63,159 bases of DNA from an uncultured Prevotellaceae bacterium (GTDB taxonomy: Bacteria > Bacteroidota > Bacteroidia > Bacteroidales > Bacteroidaceae), in the NCBI GenBank assembly GCA_902778535.1, contig CACYYG010000031.1, forward strand, positions 1 to 63,159. Reading direction: 5' to 3'. This document shows, piece after piece, positions 34,267 through 42,190 of the stretch. The stretch's first letter is position 1, and each line of letters begins with the position of its first letter. The position numbers and the translations under genes are program-made. Below the pieces are notes generated by a model that had not been told where the DNA came from, did no database searches, and worked only from the letters and a program-made list of their open reading frames with translations.

Positions 34267-36816
34267 ATGAAAAAGAATAATCATCAAAATATTGGGAAAA
34301 GAAGTCTGAAAACGACGATGAAATTGCTCGGCGCAGCATTCTTCATTCTTCATTCTTCATTCTTCATTTTCTCCTGCTCTCCCGAAGAGTTCGAGGGTGC
34401 CAACGCCAATGGACTGCCCACGATGGAGGGCACCGACTTCCAGATGACCGTCGACCAGGAGACCAATCAGATGGTGGCCACCTATACCCCGAAGGCTGGC
34501 ACCTATCCCATCTGGATCATCGACGGCACCAGCTACTCCACACTCTCCGAGGTAGGCTACACCAACACTGAGGCTGGCACTCACACCGTCGAGCTGAAGC
34601 TGGGCAACCGCAACGGCATCAGTCAGGCCGGCGTCAGCAAGACGTTCACCTTCAACGAGACCAAAATCGACTGGAGTGCTGACTTCCGTCGCATCACCGG
34701 CAAGGAGTGGCGCATCGACAACAAGGAAGTGGGCCACATGGGCTGCGGACCTGCCGGCACCGACGCCACCGAGTGGTGGAGTGCTGTCGTTAACGACAAG
34801 AAAGACTTCGGCGTCTACGACGACCGTCTCACCTTCACTGCCGATACCCGAAAGGGCGGTGCCTACAGCTACAACGCTGGCCCCGACGGCATGACCTACG
34901 TGAACAAGGGCTGCACCACTTGGGGCACCCAGAACGAAGCTGCCGATGTCGACGTGGCCATTGGCAACCAGACCGCCACATGGGAGTTCGCTGTCCTCGA
35001 CTGGACAAAGGCTGATGGCGAGGTTGTCACGGGTAACAAGTACATCCAGCTGGCAGCCAACACCGCTTTCCCCTATATCAGTTCCGATGCTCAGTATCAG
35101 AACCCTCTCTTCCGCGTAGAACAGCTCACCAACTCTAAGATGGTGCTCTACTACGAGACACCCGACCGTTCCATTGCCTGGCGATTCGTATTCACCAGTG
35201 CAGCAGAACAGCGCTTAGTCGAGGAGAGCGGCTTCGATGCCTCGAGCGACTTCAACCTCTGGAAGGGCATTACACCGACCGCCACGTTCCACTTCCAGCC
35301 TGGCTGGGCCGATGTGCGTACGAGCGAGATGGAGAGTGCCTACATTCAGGCTGACAACGACTACACAGTCACCGTCCCCGACGCATGCAGCGACCGCTGG
35401 CAGGCGCAGTTCCACCTCCACACCGACCTCGCCATCTCAGCCGCTAACCACTACGACTTCTCCTGCATCTTCGTGGCCGATGCCGACATTGACGGCGTCA
35501 CCGTGAAGCTGACCAACGAAACCGATGCCGATGCCATCATCGATGTCGACAATGTCAGCCTGAAAGCCGGACAGCCTTACGTCTTCTGGCAGAGCGACAT
35601 CGAGGGCAAAGACCTCGCTCCCGTGAAGCTGGTCTTTGACTTTGGGCGTGCCGCACAGGCAACTAACATTAACATCAGCAGCATCGTGCTGAAGGACCAC
35701 GCCAACGACGACGGCACCATCGTGCCCGACAGTCATGGTGGTGACAATCCCGACACCGACACGCCCACCGTGGACTGGGTGGCTGTCGACTCGCCCGAAA
35801 ACCTCGGTGCCGGCTTCAACACCAAGGGCGAGATGGGCTTCTGGTGGGCCGATGCCGGCTGGAACCAGATTGGCAATCCCGGATTCTCTTATGCTGATGG
35901 TGTCTACACCGTCACGGCTGTTGCCAACGGCGGCTCCGAGTGGCAAGGTCAGTGCAGCATCACGGGCGTTCCCCTGAACATTGAAAAGGGACAGGGCTAC
36001 GACGTGCGCGTAAAAGTGGTGGCCAGCGACGACCTGGGCCGCGTAACCGTCAAGGTGAACAAGGATCCCGACGTCACCAACGATCCCAACACGCTCTGCT
36101 ACCGTGGCGACTTCATGCTGAAGGAGGGCGAGAACTACCTGACGTTCATTAACGTCGTGGCCATGAACAACGGCGAGGAGATTGAGTTCGACCAGGGCAA
36201 GCTTATCTTCGATTTCGGTGGAGCCCCCGAAGGCTTCGTGGCCGAAATCAGCGACATCATCATCCAGAGGCATGTGGTCGACAACACCGACCCGAAGAAC
36301 GTCGACTGGTGCGACTATACGTCCGATGAGAACCTCGGCGCCGGCTTCAACACACGCGGTGAGATGGGCTTCTGGTGGGCCGATGCCGGCTGGAGCCAGG
36401 TGGGCGACCCCGGATTCTCTTATGCCAATGGCGTCTACACCGTCACGGCTGTTGCCAACGGCGGCTCTGAGTGGCAGGGACAGTGCAGCATCACGGGCGT
36501 TCCCCTGAAGATTGAGAAGGGCCAGATGTACGACGTGTCGGTCACCGTCGAGGCCAGTGACGACCTGGGACGCTTCACCGTGAAGGTGAACAAAGATCCC
36601 GACGTCACCAACGACCCCAACACGCTCTGCTACCGTGGCGACTTCAGCCTGAAGGAGGGTGAGAACATCCTTCAGTTTGCCGGCGTCGTAGCCAAGAACA
36701 ACGGCGAGGACATTGAGTTCGACCAGGGTAAGATAATCTTCGACTTCGGCGGTGCTCCTGAGGGCTTTGAGGCCAAGATTAGCAAGATTATCGTTCAGAA
36801 GCACAAATTAAAGTAA
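34267..36816 (+). CDS. Surface glycan-binding lipoprotein with duplicated CBM-like domain
   Basis: An 849-residue SusE-position lipoprotein with a lipobox Cys after FFIFSC. The N-terminal domain looks PKD/SusE-like (about 40-130). Next comes a jelly-roll-type region (about 130-320), then three beta-sandwich domains. The last two (from 35797 and 36328) are a tandem duplication of 177 residues with near-identical DNA; shared motifs are LGAGFNT, GEMGFWWADAGW, GGSEWQGQCSITGVPL and IIFDFGGAPEGF. This suggests CBM4-like glycan binding by Trp-rich faces. The signal peptide is encoded by four perfect CATTCTT heptamers (34337-34364) plus a partial fifth. Ligand inferred to be beta-glucan from the neighbouring GH16 and GH3. 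Confidence 0.85.
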   Translation: MKKNNHQNIGKRSLKTTMKLLGAAFFILHSSFFIFSCSPEEFEGANANGLPTMEGTDFQMTVDQETNQMVATYTPKAGTYPIWIIDGTSYSTLSEVGYTNTEAGTHTVELKLGNRNGISQAGVSKTFTFNETKIDWSADFRRITGKEWRIDNKEVGHMGCGPAGTDATEWWSAVVNDKKDFGVYDDRLTFTADTRKGGAYSYNAGPDGMTYVNKGCTTWGTQNEAADVDVAIGNQTATWEFAVLDWTKADGEVVTGNKYIQLAANTAFPYISSDAQYQNPLFRVEQLTNSKMVLYYETPDRSIAWRFVFTSAAEQRLVEESGFDASSDFNLWKGITPTATFHFQPGWADVRTSEMESAYIQADNDYTVTVPDACSDRWQAQFHLHTDLAISAANHYDFSCIFVADADIDGVTVKLTNETDADAIIDVDNVSLKAGQPYVFWQSDIEGKDLAPVKLVFDFGRAAQATNINISSIVLKDHANDDGTIVPDSHGGDNPDTDTPTVDWVAVDSPENLGAGFNTKGEMGFWWADAGWNQIGNPGFSYADGVYTVTAVANGGSEWQGQCSITGVPLNIEKGQGYDVRVKVVASDDLGRVTVKVNKDPDVTNDPNTLCYRGDFMLKEGENYLTFINVVAMNNGEEIEFDQGKLIFDFGGAPEGFVAEISDIIIQRHVVDNTDPKNVDWCDYTSDENLGAGFNTRGEMGFWWADAGWSQVGDPGFSYANGVYTVTAVANGGSEWQGQCSITGVPLKIEKGQMYDVSVTVEASDDLGRFTVKVNKDPDVTNDPNTLCYRGDFSLKEGENILQFAGVVAKNNGEDIEFDQGKIIFDFGGAPEGFEAKISKIIVQKHKLK

Positions 36817-36819
36817 CCC

Positions 36820-37923
36820 ATGAAGCGAATGTTTTTATTCAGTTCTATCATCACCCTCGCCGTAGCCTTTACCGGCTGCGGCGGGGATGACAACGACCCC
36901 GTCGATAACACGATGACCATCACAGTGTCGCAGGAGAGCATCGCTGCACCCGCCGATGGCGGCAACTACACCATCAACGTCAGCACGACGGGCAAGGAGT
37001 GGGGCGCCTACAGCGACCAGGACTTCATCACCGTTGAAACGAAGAACACGGTAGCACAGTCGGGCACGCTGACGGTCACGGTTCCTGCTAATCCGACGAC
37101 CAGTGCCCGCACTGGCACCGTCACCGTCATGTCGGGAGCAGCCCGCAAGAACATCAGCGTCACTCAGGCAGCTGCTGCTCAGTCGGCCTACAACGCTCCT
37201 GAAGGCTATACGCTCGTCTGGCAGGACGAGTTCGACAAAGGCTCGGAGCTGAACGGCGATGACTGGACGCATGAAGTGAAGGGCAGCGGCTGGGTGAACA
37301 ACGAGTTGCAGAACTACGTCAACCACAAGACGCCCGAGGGCAACCTCGTCACCGAGATACGCGGCGGCAAGCTGCGCATCACTGCCCTGAAGGAGAACGG
37401 CAAGGTGTATTCCGGCCGCGTCTATGCCAAGGTGAAGGAGGGCTGGAAATACGGCTACATTGAGGCCAGCATCAAGCTGCCGAAGGGCAAGGGCACATGG
37501 CCTGCTTTCTGGATGATGCCCGTCAACTTCCGCTCCTGGCCCGCCGACGGTGAAATCGACATCATGGAGGAGGTGGGCTACCATCCCAACTATGTATCCT
37601 CAAGTCTTCACGCCAATGCCCATGTGCACAGCAACGGCACGCAGGTGACCCACGAGATGCTCTGTCAGGGAGCCGAGGACGAGTTCCACACCTACGCCAT
37701 CAAGTGGACGCATGAGAACATCACCACCTACGTCGACGGCAAGGTGCAGCTCAGATACGACAATCGTGGTAAAGGGCGCGACGACTGGCCCTACGACGAC
37801 CCCTTCTATGTCATCTTCAACCTCGCCTGGGGCGGCAGCTGGGGCGGCGCACAGGGTGTCGACGAGAGTGCCCTGCCCTGTACGATGGAAGTAGACTACA
37901 TCCGCGTATTCCAGAAGAAGTAA
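36820..37923 (+). CDS. GH16 endo-beta-glucanase lipoprotein with BACON domain
   Basis: A 367-residue surface lipoprotein: lipobox Cys in AVAFTGCGG, a BACON domain (about residues 30-120; VSQESIAAPADGGNYTINVST), then a GH16 domain. The catalytic motif GEIDIMEEVG places the nucleophile at E245 and the acid/base at E250. WPAFWMMP and NLAWGGSWGG are family-typical. GH16 enzymes of this type cut beta-1,3 or mixed-linkage beta-glucans, so the likely substrates are laminarin or cereal beta-glucan. It starts 3 bp after the glycan-binding protein gene. Confidence 0.93.
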   Translation: MKRMFLFSSIITLAVAFTGCGGDDNDPVDNTMTITVSQESIAAPADGGNYTINVSTTGKEWGAYSDQDFITVETKNTVAQSGTLTVTVPANPTTSARTGTVTVMSGAARKNISVTQAAAAQSAYNAPEGYTLVWQDEFDKGSELNGDDWTHEVKGSGWVNNELQNYVNHKTPEGNLVTEIRGGKLRITALKENGKVYSGRVYAKVKEGWKYGYIEASIKLPKGKGTWPAFWMMPVNFRSWPADGEIDIMEEVGYHPNYVSSSLHANAHVHSNGTQVTHEMLCQGAEDEFHTYAIKWTHENITTYVDGKVQLRYDNRGKGRDDWPYDDPFYVIFNLAWGGSWGGAQGVDESALPCTMEVDYIRVFQKK

Positions 37924-37942
37924 GTGAAAAAACTTGGGACGA

Positions 37943-38055
37943 TTCGGGGGTACGGGGGTACGAGGGTACGGGGGTACGAGATTAGACCTTACGTTGAAGG
38001 CAGGCGTGCAAGCTATTCTCGTACCCCCGCACCACCGCACCCCCGCACCCCCGAA
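37943..38055. repeat. GGGGGTAC hairpin element, copy 1
   Basis: A 38-nt arm of CGGGGGTA-type 8-mers (37943-37980) pairs with 38018-38055, enclosing a 37-nt loop (contains AGACCTTACG and GCAGGCGTGCAAGC). A near-identical element in the same orientation is at 40458-40561. The left arm has four G-tracts (37946, 37954, 37964, 37970) matching the G-quadruplex pattern. It separates the GH16 and GH3 genes and could attenuate transcription or stabilise mRNA ends. Confidence 0.8.
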
Positions 38056-38088
38056 GAATACCAGCTTATTATTTAACGATTACTAAAC

Positions 38089-40443
38089 ATGAAAAGCGTA
38101 ATCTCTGTTTTTGTAGCGGGCTTGGTCAGCCTGAGTCCGCTACAAGCCCAAAATATACCCGTCTATCTCGACGAGTCGAAGCCTGTGGAGCAGCGCATCG
38201 ACGACGCACTTGCCCGCATGACGCTCGACGAGAAGATTGCCGTCATCCATGCACAGTCGAAGTTCTCGTCGCCCGGCGTGAAGCGTCTCGGATTCCCCGA
38301 CCTCTGGACCGACGACGGACCTCACGGCGTGCGCCCCGATGTGCTGTGGGATGAGTGGGAGCAGGCCGGACAGACCAACGACTCGTGCGTGGCTTTCCCT
38401 GCACTCACCTGTCTCGCTGCCACGTGGAACCCCGACCTGGCCCGCCTCTATGGCGAGAGCTTGGGCGAAGAGGCACTCTATCGCAACAAGAGCGTGATGC
38501 TCGGCCCTGGCGTGAACATCTACCGCACGCCCCTTGGCGGCCGCAACTTCGAATATCTGGGCGAAGACCCCTGGCTGGCCTCCCGCATGGTGGTGCCCTA
38601 CGTGCAGGGCCTGCAGTCGAAGGGCGTTGCTGCCTGCGTGAAGCACTATGCCCTGAACAACGACGAGGAGTATCGCCATCAGGTGAACGTCATCGTCAGC
38701 GACCGCGCACTCCACGAAATCTACCTGCCAGCCTTCAGGGCTGCAGTAACCGAGGGCAAGGCCTGGGCCATCATGGGTGCCTACAACCTCTACCAGAACC
38801 AACACAATTGTCATAATAAGACCATGCTGAACAAGATCCTGAAGCAGGACTGGGGCTTCGACGGCGTGGTCATCAGCGACTGGGGCGGCTGCCACGATAC
38901 CGACGAGGCAGTCCGCAACGGCCTCGACCTGGAGTTCGGCACCTGGACCGACGGCCTGACGATGGGCCGCACCAATGCCTACGACGGCTACTTCCTCGCT
39001 GCTGCCTACAAGAAGGGCATCCTTGAGGGCAAGTACACTACGAAGGAACTCGACGACAAGGTGCGCCGCGTGCTGCGACTGTTCTATCGCACCACGATGA
39101 AGAAGAACAAGCCTTTCGGCTTCCTTTGCTCCGAGAGCCACTACGACGCAGCCCTGAAGATTGCGCAGGAGGGCATCGTCTTATTAAAAAATGAAGCCCC
39201 CCTTTCTTCCCCCGAGGGGGAATCATTACCTCTGTTGCCGCTGACGGAAGAGAGGTTGAAATCGTTGCATGAAGCCCGCAAAACAAATGAAGCCCCCTCG
39301 GGGGCAGTAGGGGGGGCTTCCATCCTCGTCGTCGGCGAGAACGCCATCAAGATGATGACAGTGGGCGGCGGCTCCTCGTCACTCAAGGCCCAGCACGAAA
39401 TCCTGCCCCTCGACGGACTGCGCAGCCATTGTTCACGGTTCAATATTCAATGCGACTACGCCCGCGGCTACGTCGGCGACACCGTGCAGAGCTACAACGG
39501 CGTCACAGTGGGCCGCTCGCTCTATGAGACACGCAGTCAGGCTGAGCTCACTGCCGACGCCGTGGCCAAGGCCAAGGAGGCCGATGTGGTCATCTTCATC
39601 GGCGGACTGAACAAGAGCGACTTTCAGGACTGCGAGGGCCACGACCGCAAGAGCTACGACCTGCCCTACGCCCAGAACGAGGTAGTAGAGGCCATCCTCA
39701 AGGTCAACCCCCGCCTGGTATACGTCAACATCAGCGGCAATGGCGCCGTCCTGCCCTGGATTGACAAGGTGCCAGCCGTCGTGCAGGCGTGGTTCATCGG
39801 CTCGGAGTCAGGCAAGGCCATCGCCTCCGTCCTCTTTGGCGACGTGAATCCCTCGGGCAAGCTGCCCTTCACCTGGTATGCCTCACTCGACCAGTGCGGT
39901 GCCCACGCCCTGGACACCTATCCCGGCACGTGGCGTGCTGACCACAAAATCATCGACGAGGAATACAAGGAAGGACTCTTCGTGGGCTACCGATGGATTG
40001 ACAGGCAAATCGCAAACAGCAAAGCAAATCGCAAATCATACCAGCCTCTCTTCCCCTTCGGCTACGGCCTGAGCTACACCAGCTTCAAGATGGGTAAGGC
40101 CAAGGCCAACCGTCAGACGATGACAGACAACGACCAGCTGACCATCACCGTTCCCGTCACCAATACGGGCAGCGTGGCCGGAGCCGAGACTGTGCAGCTC
40201 TACATCCGCGACCTTCAGTCCTCCGTCGAGCGTCCCGTCAAAGAGCTCAAGGCCTTCCGCAAGGTGTTCCTGCAGCCAGGCGAGACGCATCAGGTGACGC
40301 TCACCATCGACAAGAGCGCCCTCAGCTTCTACGACGACCGCACCGGCCAGTGGACTGCCGAGCCCGGCGACTTCGAGGCACTCATCGGCAATTCGTCGAT
40401 GAACATCGCCACCTCATGTAAATTCACACTTAGTAATCGTTAA
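38089..40443 (+). CDS. GH3 beta-glucosidase (BglX-like), with in-frame repeat insertions
   Basis: A 784-residue periplasmic glycoside hydrolase with a signal peptide (MKSVISVFVAGLVSLSPLQAQ). The GH3 TIM-barrel domain contains the nucleophile D264 in VVISDWGG and KHYALNNDEEYRHQVN. The alpha/beta sandwich and C-terminal fibronectin-III-like domain (about 665-780) are present. It would release glucose from oligosaccharides produced by the GH16 enzyme. Residues 369-411 derive from a palindromic element (39193-39320) also found at korAB. A second odd stretch (40005-40038, GCAAATCGCAAA repeats) encodes an Asn/Lys-rich insert just before the conserved LFPFGYGLSYT. Both are in frame and in surface-loop positions. 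Confidence 0.94.
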   Translation: MKSVISVFVAGLVSLSPLQAQNIPVYLDESKPVEQRIDDALARMTLDEKIAVIHAQSKFSSPGVKRLGFPDLWTDDGPHGVRPDVLWDEWEQAGQTNDSCVAFPALTCLAATWNPDLARLYGESLGEEALYRNKSVMLGPGVNIYRTPLGGRNFEYLGEDPWLASRMVVPYVQGLQSKGVAACVKHYALNNDEEYRHQVNVIVSDRALHEIYLPAFRAAVTEGKAWAIMGAYNLYQNQHNCHNKTMLNKILKQDWGFDGVVISDWGGCHDTDEAVRNGLDLEFGTWTDGLTMGRTNAYDGYFLAAAYKKGILEGKYTTKELDDKVRRVLRLFYRTTMKKNKPFGFLCSESHYDAALKIAQEGIVLLKNEAPLSSPEGESLPLLPLTEERLKSLHEARKTNEAPSGAVGGASILVVGENAIKMMTVGGGSSSLKAQHEILPLDGLRSHCSRFNIQCDYARGYVGDTVQSYNGVTVGRSLYETRSQAELTADAVAKAKEADVVIFIGGLNKSDFQDCEGHDRKSYDLPYAQNEVVEAILKVNPRLVYVNISGNGAVLPWIDKVPAVVQAWFIGSESGKAIASVLFGDVNPSGKLPFTWYASLDQCGAHALDTYPGTWRADHKIIDEEYKEGLFVGYRWIDRQIANSKANRKSYQPLFPFGYGLSYTSFKMGKAKANRQTMTDNDQLTITVPVTNTGSVAGAETVQLYIRDLQSSVERPVKELKAFRKVFLQPGETHQVTLTIDKSALSFYDDRTGQWTAEPGDFEALIGNSSMNIATSCKFTLSNR
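39193..39320. mobile_element. Palindromic element inserted in frame within the GH3 gene
   Basis: Ends at 39193-39220 (GAAG, C6, TTTCTT, CCCCCGAGGGGG) and 39289-39320 (GAAGC, CCCCTCGGGGG, CAGTAG, GGGGGG, CTTC) are inverted and match the ends of the DUF559 element at 20688-21152, including the orientation-specific GA/TC centre. The 68-bp interior contains no separate gene. The translated ends read EAPLSSPEGE and EAPSGAVGGAS. The latter is nearly the same peptide as in KorB. The interior part LPLLPLTEERLKS resembles native GH3 sequence, so this may be two solo end-repeats flanking host DNA rather than one compact element. Confidence 0.7.
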
Positions 40444-40457
40444 ATAAGCTGGTAATT

Positions 40458-40561
40458 TTCGGAGGTACGGGGGTACGGGGATCGAGGATAGACCTTACGC
40501 TGAAAGCAGGCGTGCAAGCTATTCTCGTACCCCCGTACCTACGTACCACCGTACCCCCGAA
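40458..40561. repeat. GGGGGTAC hairpin element, copy 2
   Basis: Same loop sequence and right arm as 37943-38055, with a shortened left arm (40458-40486). With copy 1 it brackets the GH3 gene as direct repeats about 2.5 kb apart, a substrate for recombinational deletion of that gene. Confidence 0.8.
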
Positions 40562-40605
40562 TCGTCCCAAATTATTTTTCATATCAATAAAAACACCTCT
40601 AAACC

Positions 40606-40646
40606 AAAAGCATATCGCTGGAAATGACCCGGCGATATGCTTTTTT
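40606..40646 (+). terminator. Intrinsic terminator of the PUL
   Basis: A 16-bp stem (AAAAGCATATCGCTGG with CCGGCGATATGCTTTT, one G-T wobble), 7-nt loop, then a T-run. It ends the susC-GH3 transcript. Confidence 0.8.
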
Positions 40647-40668
40647 CTGTGTCGGCCCAATCAAAAGT

Positions 40669-40754
40669 TAAAACAACGTCAATGTTTGATAAAACAATGG
40701 CCGAAGACTGATAAAACAATGTCATTGTCTGATAAAACCACGTCATTGTTTTAA
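40669..40754. repeat. Array of four AAAAC...GTTTT imperfect palindromes at 21-22 bp period
   Basis: Units beginning TAAAAC at 40669, 40690, 40712 and 40733 each contain an imperfect palindrome around an ACGTCA/TGTCA core (best in the last: AAAACCACGTCATTGTTTT). Sequence differs from the GTAAC arrays at 13.4 and 46.1 kb, but the four-unit, ~22-bp layout is the same. It lies between the PUL terminator and the cotH promoter. Confidence 0.75.
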
Positions 40755-40823
40755 CTGCTACCCACACACATCATCTGCGCAGTATAGAATAATCCAAGTT
40801 TTTAAAAAAAATCGAGAAAAACC

Positions 40824-40854
40824 ATTGTCGTTTGAATAAAAATACATAATTTTG
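40824..40854 (+). promoter_or_regulatory. Promoter of the cotH gene
   Basis: ATTG at 40824-40827 and TAATTTTG at 40847-40854 with a 19-bp spacer. The leader to ATG 40949 is about 90 nt, with no recognised RNA motif. Confidence 0.55.
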
Positions 40855-40948
40855 CAGAGACTATTTGTTAACCATACGAACAATTAACCGAATCCTTTGG
40901 CTCCTATTTGGGAGTGACATTTTGAAAACAACTTTAAACCAATATACT

Positions 40949-42190
40949 ATGAACACAAGAAAAACCATTCGCACAGGGCTGCTGCTGGCTCTGCTCTCTG
41001 CAAGCACCATCAGCAGTCGCGCCGACAGCGGTGCCCCCGACCGCAGCAATGCCTTCGGCTATCAGTTCAAGCCGGAAGTGCTGGACAGCTTCCCGCAGAA
41101 AACGAACCTTCCGACGGTGTATCTGCAGATATACAAGACGGACTATGACGAGGCGACCGGCAAGAGCACCATCAGAATGATTGACGGCAAGGCGGAGCTG
41201 GAGAATCTCGGCTACATCTTTGAAGATTCAAAGAAGCACGACTGGTACTACCGGACAAAGATAACCATCCGCGACGACTGGGGAACCATCAAGGAACGCA
41301 ACGAGTGGCTCGGTGTGCGCGGACGCGGCAACTCCACTTGGTATATAGGGCAAGGGACATATAACGGCTGGCAGCCCAAGAAGCCCTTCCGCCTGAAGTT
41401 CGACAAGAAGGCCGACCTGCTCACCCGCAAAGAGAACGGCGTAGAAGTGAACGACTATGCCACCGACAAGAACTGGACGCTGCTGGCAAACTACTACGAC
41501 GCAACGCTGATACGCAACGCCCTTGCAACAGCCTTGCAGAGGCGCATGGGCATGACATTCGTCCCAGCCTCCAAGTTCGTGGACCTGGTCATCAACAACC
41601 AATACTTCGGCACCTACCAGATTTCCGACCATGTGAACATCGCCGACCGCCGTGTGCCCATCAACGAGGACACCGGCTACTTCTTCGAGGGAAATGTGGA
41701 TGACCCCAACGGCCGATTCCAGGAAGACCCCTACATCGCCATCAGCTTTGGCAGCTATGGCTCTGACTATGGGGCCGACTTCCTGGTGAACGTGAAGAGC
41801 CCCGACCCCGACATTGCAACGGCCAGCGGTCCCTCGGCCGACCCCAAATACAATGATGTGAAAGCCAAACTGTCGAAGGTAGCCACGCTGCTCTACAAGC
41901 CCGAGACCGACCCCAACGACAACTGGCGCCGATACGTAGACCTGGATGCGGCTGTCGATGCATTCATCGTTTCCGAGCTTAGCTGTAACTACGATGCCGC
42001 CTACGGCAACAACTATTTCTGGATGGAGAATATCGACAGCAGAATCGTGTTCGGCCCCGTATGGGACTTAGACCTGACCTGGAACTACAAGATTGACGAA
42101 AGAACATTAAGGGGAAACATTTCTGGGAATTCAAATTCACGCCCTTCGCACAGCTCTGCGAGAAGGCATGGAACGACCCCTACTTCATGA
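40949..42190 (+). CDS. CotH kinase-family secreted protein, N-terminal part (frameshifted)
   Basis: 413 codons with a signal peptide (MNTRKTIRTGLLLALLSASTISSRA) and the CotH domain: WLGVRGRGNSTW, KKPFRLKFDKK, WTLLANYYDATLIRNALA, and the catalytic-like RIVFGPVWDLDLTW near residues 373-386. CotH proteins are atypical kinases phosphorylating secreted proteins. Homology leaves this frame at about 42112 and continues in the -1 frame (HFWEFKFTPFAQL...), so the last ~26 residues here are out of frame. A perfect -1 slippery heptamer GGGAAAC, correctly phased (G GGA AAC), lies at 42112-42118. The start at 40865 is rejected because it lies too close to the promoter and adds no homology. Confidence 0.85.
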   Translation: MNTRKTIRTGLLLALLSASTISSRADSGAPDRSNAFGYQFKPEVLDSFPQKTNLPTVYLQIYKTDYDEATGKSTIRMIDGKAELENLGYIFEDSKKHDWYYRTKITIRDDWGTIKERNEWLGVRGRGNSTWYIGQGTYNGWQPKKPFRLKFDKKADLLTRKENGVEVNDYATDKNWTLLANYYDATLIRNALATALQRRMGMTFVPASKFVDLVINNQYFGTYQISDHVNIADRRVPINEDTGYFFEGNVDDPNGRFQEDPYIAISFGSYGSDYGADFLVNVKSPDPDIATASGPSADPKYNDVKAKLSKVATLLYKPETDPNDNWRRYVDLDAAVDAFIVSELSCNYDAAYGNNYFWMENIDSRIVFGPVWDLDLTWNYKIDERTLRGNISGNSNSRPSHSSARRHGTTPTS

